Positions 62,640-64,000 of a stretch of 64,000 nucleotides of DNA are shown here, in pieces. Below the pieces are notes generated by a model. That model was not told the DNA's origin. It did no database searches and worked only from the letters and a program-made list of their open reading frames with translations. Position 1 is the first letter of the stretch. Every line of letters starts with the position of its first letter. Origin of the DNA: a bacterium (GTDB lineage: Bacteria; Desulfobacterota; Binatia; DP-6); contig JAHCID010000009.1 in assembly GCA_026129405.1 (NCBI GenBank), positions 124,001 through 188,000 of the forward strand, in the 5' to 3' direction. The position numbers and the translations under genes were made by a program.

Positions 62640-62712
62640 GCCTTGGTATAGGCGCATGACGCGACGCTTCAGCCACAGGCAAATCGGACCGAAGGGGTCA
62701 GGGATGGGCGCA

Positions 62713-64000
62713 TGGGACTGACGATCGTCCACAAGAGCGACCTCACCGCCCGCAAGCGCAACCCCCGGGTGGCGCTCGTGCTGGCGGGAGGCGCGGTCAC
62801 CGGCGGCGCCTACAAGCTCGGCGGCCTGAAGGCGCTCGACGACTTCCTCGTCAACCGCAAGACGACCGACTTCGACATCTACGTCGGCCTGTCCGCCGGC
62901 TCGTTCCTCGCCGCGCCGCTCGCGGGCGGCGTCACGCCCGTCGAGATGCTGCGCTCGCTCGAGGGCGTCTCCGAGAACTTCTCGCAGTTCGGGGCCGCCG
63001 ACTTCTACGGCTTCAACGTCGAGGAGATGCTGAAGAAGCCGCTCGAGTTCCTGCTCGACCTGGTGAGCTACGTCCCCGGCGTCCTCTACGACGTGCTCGT
63101 ACAGACGCCGGCGGTGATGCGCGCGCTCGAAGCGCCGCTGGCGCGCGCGCGCCAGCAGCCGACGCTCGACAATCTCGTCGAGTGCACCAAGCCGATCATC
63201 GACGCGCTCGGCTCCGCGCGCGAGTTCCCCTTCCCGCTCGCGTACCTGCCGTCGGGGCTCTTCGACAATCACACGATCGAGCGCTACCTGCGCGGGAACA
63301 TCGAGCGCCGCGGCATGACGAACGACTTCCGCGTCCTCTATCGGGTGCGCGGGATCGAGCTCTACATCGTCGCCATGAACCTCGATACGGCGGAGCGCGT
63401 GGTGTTCGGCCACGACGAGGACACGTCGCTCACGATCTCCGAGGCGGTGCAGGCGTCGACGGCGCTGCCGGGCTTCTACAAGCCGGCGCGGCTGAAGGGC
63501 GTCGACTACGTCGACGGCGGCGTGCGGCGCACGGCGAACATCGACGTCGCCATCGAGCACGGGGCGGATCTGGTCATCTGCTACAACCCGTTCCGGCCCT
63601 TCTCGAATCGTGTCGTGCGACGCTTCCACCCCGAGCGCAACGCCTACATGCTCGAAGGTCGGCCGCTCGCGGACCAGGGCATGCTCACGGTCCTGAACCA
63701 GGTGTTCCGCACCCTGCTCCACTCGCGCCTCCAGCTCGGCATCCGCCAGTACCAGGACGACCCCAACTTCCAGGGCGACATCATCCTCGTCGAGCCCGCC
63801 GAGACCGATCTCACCTTCTTCCGCATGGCGCCGCTCAATCTGTGGGCGGGCAAGAGCGCCGGAGCGCACGGCTATCTGTCGGTCACCGAGACGGTCGAGT
63901 CGCACTACGACCTGATCCGGCAGATCCTCCAGAGCTACGGCATCCAGATGACCCGGAAGGAGGTCCGCGAGGGCCTCGAGCGGCTCCTCACGAGCGACAG
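62713..64000 (+). CDS. Patatin-like phospholipase, 3' end outside window
   Basis: The frame from ATG 62713 is open to the right edge; 429 codons are present. The N-terminal block VALVLAGGAVTGGAYKLGGLKAL (about 19-41) holds the oxyanion-hole glycines. The nucleophile Ser is in G-x-S-x-G (YVGLSAGSFLAAPLAGG, about 62-66), and the catalytic Asp is in the DGG motif of YVDGGVRRTANIDVA (about 265). This defines a patatin-type serine acyl hydrolase acting on phospholipids or wax/polyester substrates. It is longer than typical bacterial patatins and continues beyond the window. The gene stands alone behind a sigma-54 promoter. Confidence 0.9.

Overview
The window is a contiguous piece of a very GC-rich bacterial chromosome with dense coding, many ATGA/GTGA gene overlaps and strong third-position G/C. 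The gene content suggests a Gram-negative aerobe: class I ribonucleotide reductase, a TonB-dependent receptor and porin-like protein, NADH dehydrogenase genes, multi-haem cytochrome c and large secreted repeat proteins. It looks like a deltaproteobacterial-type or Candidatus Binatota-like soil lineage, but the lineage is an inference from style and gene mix only. No rRNA, tRNA, CRISPR array, insertion sequence or phage gene was seen.

Region 1 (1-8.7 kb) is a vitamin B12 acquisition block. The 3' part of nrdA and nrdB run by overlap into a btuC-btuD-btuF-like ABC importer. Facing them is cobS-cobC-cobT for late cobalamin assembly, then a cytosolic B12-binding-type protein. Region 2 (8.7-25.8 kb) contains a PAS/GAF histidine kinase and a minus-strand run that uses B12: a MeaA/Ecm-type acyl-CoA mutase, its GTPase chaperone, methylmalonyl-CoA mutase small and large subunits, and a second GTPase chaperone. 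Upstream of these lie cobQ, a third BtuF-like protein and a ScfR/PrpR-family regulator of short-chain acyl-CoA metabolism. B12-independent metE diverges from the regulator. TTTGCAA/ATTTGCGAA-type sites lie in both the regulator/metE and the mutase promoters.

Region 3 (25.9-51.1 kb) is more accessory: a methyltransferase, an apparently frameshifted tri-haem cytochrome c, a HAF-repeat secreted protein, a GT-C membrane glycosyltransferase, a Baeyer-Villiger-type monooxygenase, a cyclic-nucleotide-domain protein of unknown type, a 1,663-residue secreted propeller protein, a Thr-linker Cys-rich protein, a Tat-exported PhoD phosphatase, and a BtuB-like receptor preceded by a clear cobalamin riboswitch. 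These are followed by a MaoC hydratase, a TorF-like outer-membrane protein, a degenerate nucleotidyltransferase-fold protein, LemA and a PanE-family reductase.

Region 4 (51.2-64 kb) holds a compact complex I operon, nuoA-C-D-E-H-J-K-L-M-N, from which nuoB, nuoF, nuoG and nuoI are absent. A divergent amgK-murU peptidoglycan-recycling pair follows, then a patatin-like phospholipase cut by the window edge and preceded by a textbook sigma-54 -24/-12 element.

Taken together, most of the left half and the btuB locus concern B12: importing it, finishing it, using it for propionyl/ethylmalonyl-type carbon flow, and keeping B12-independent alternatives (NrdAB, MetE) close by.
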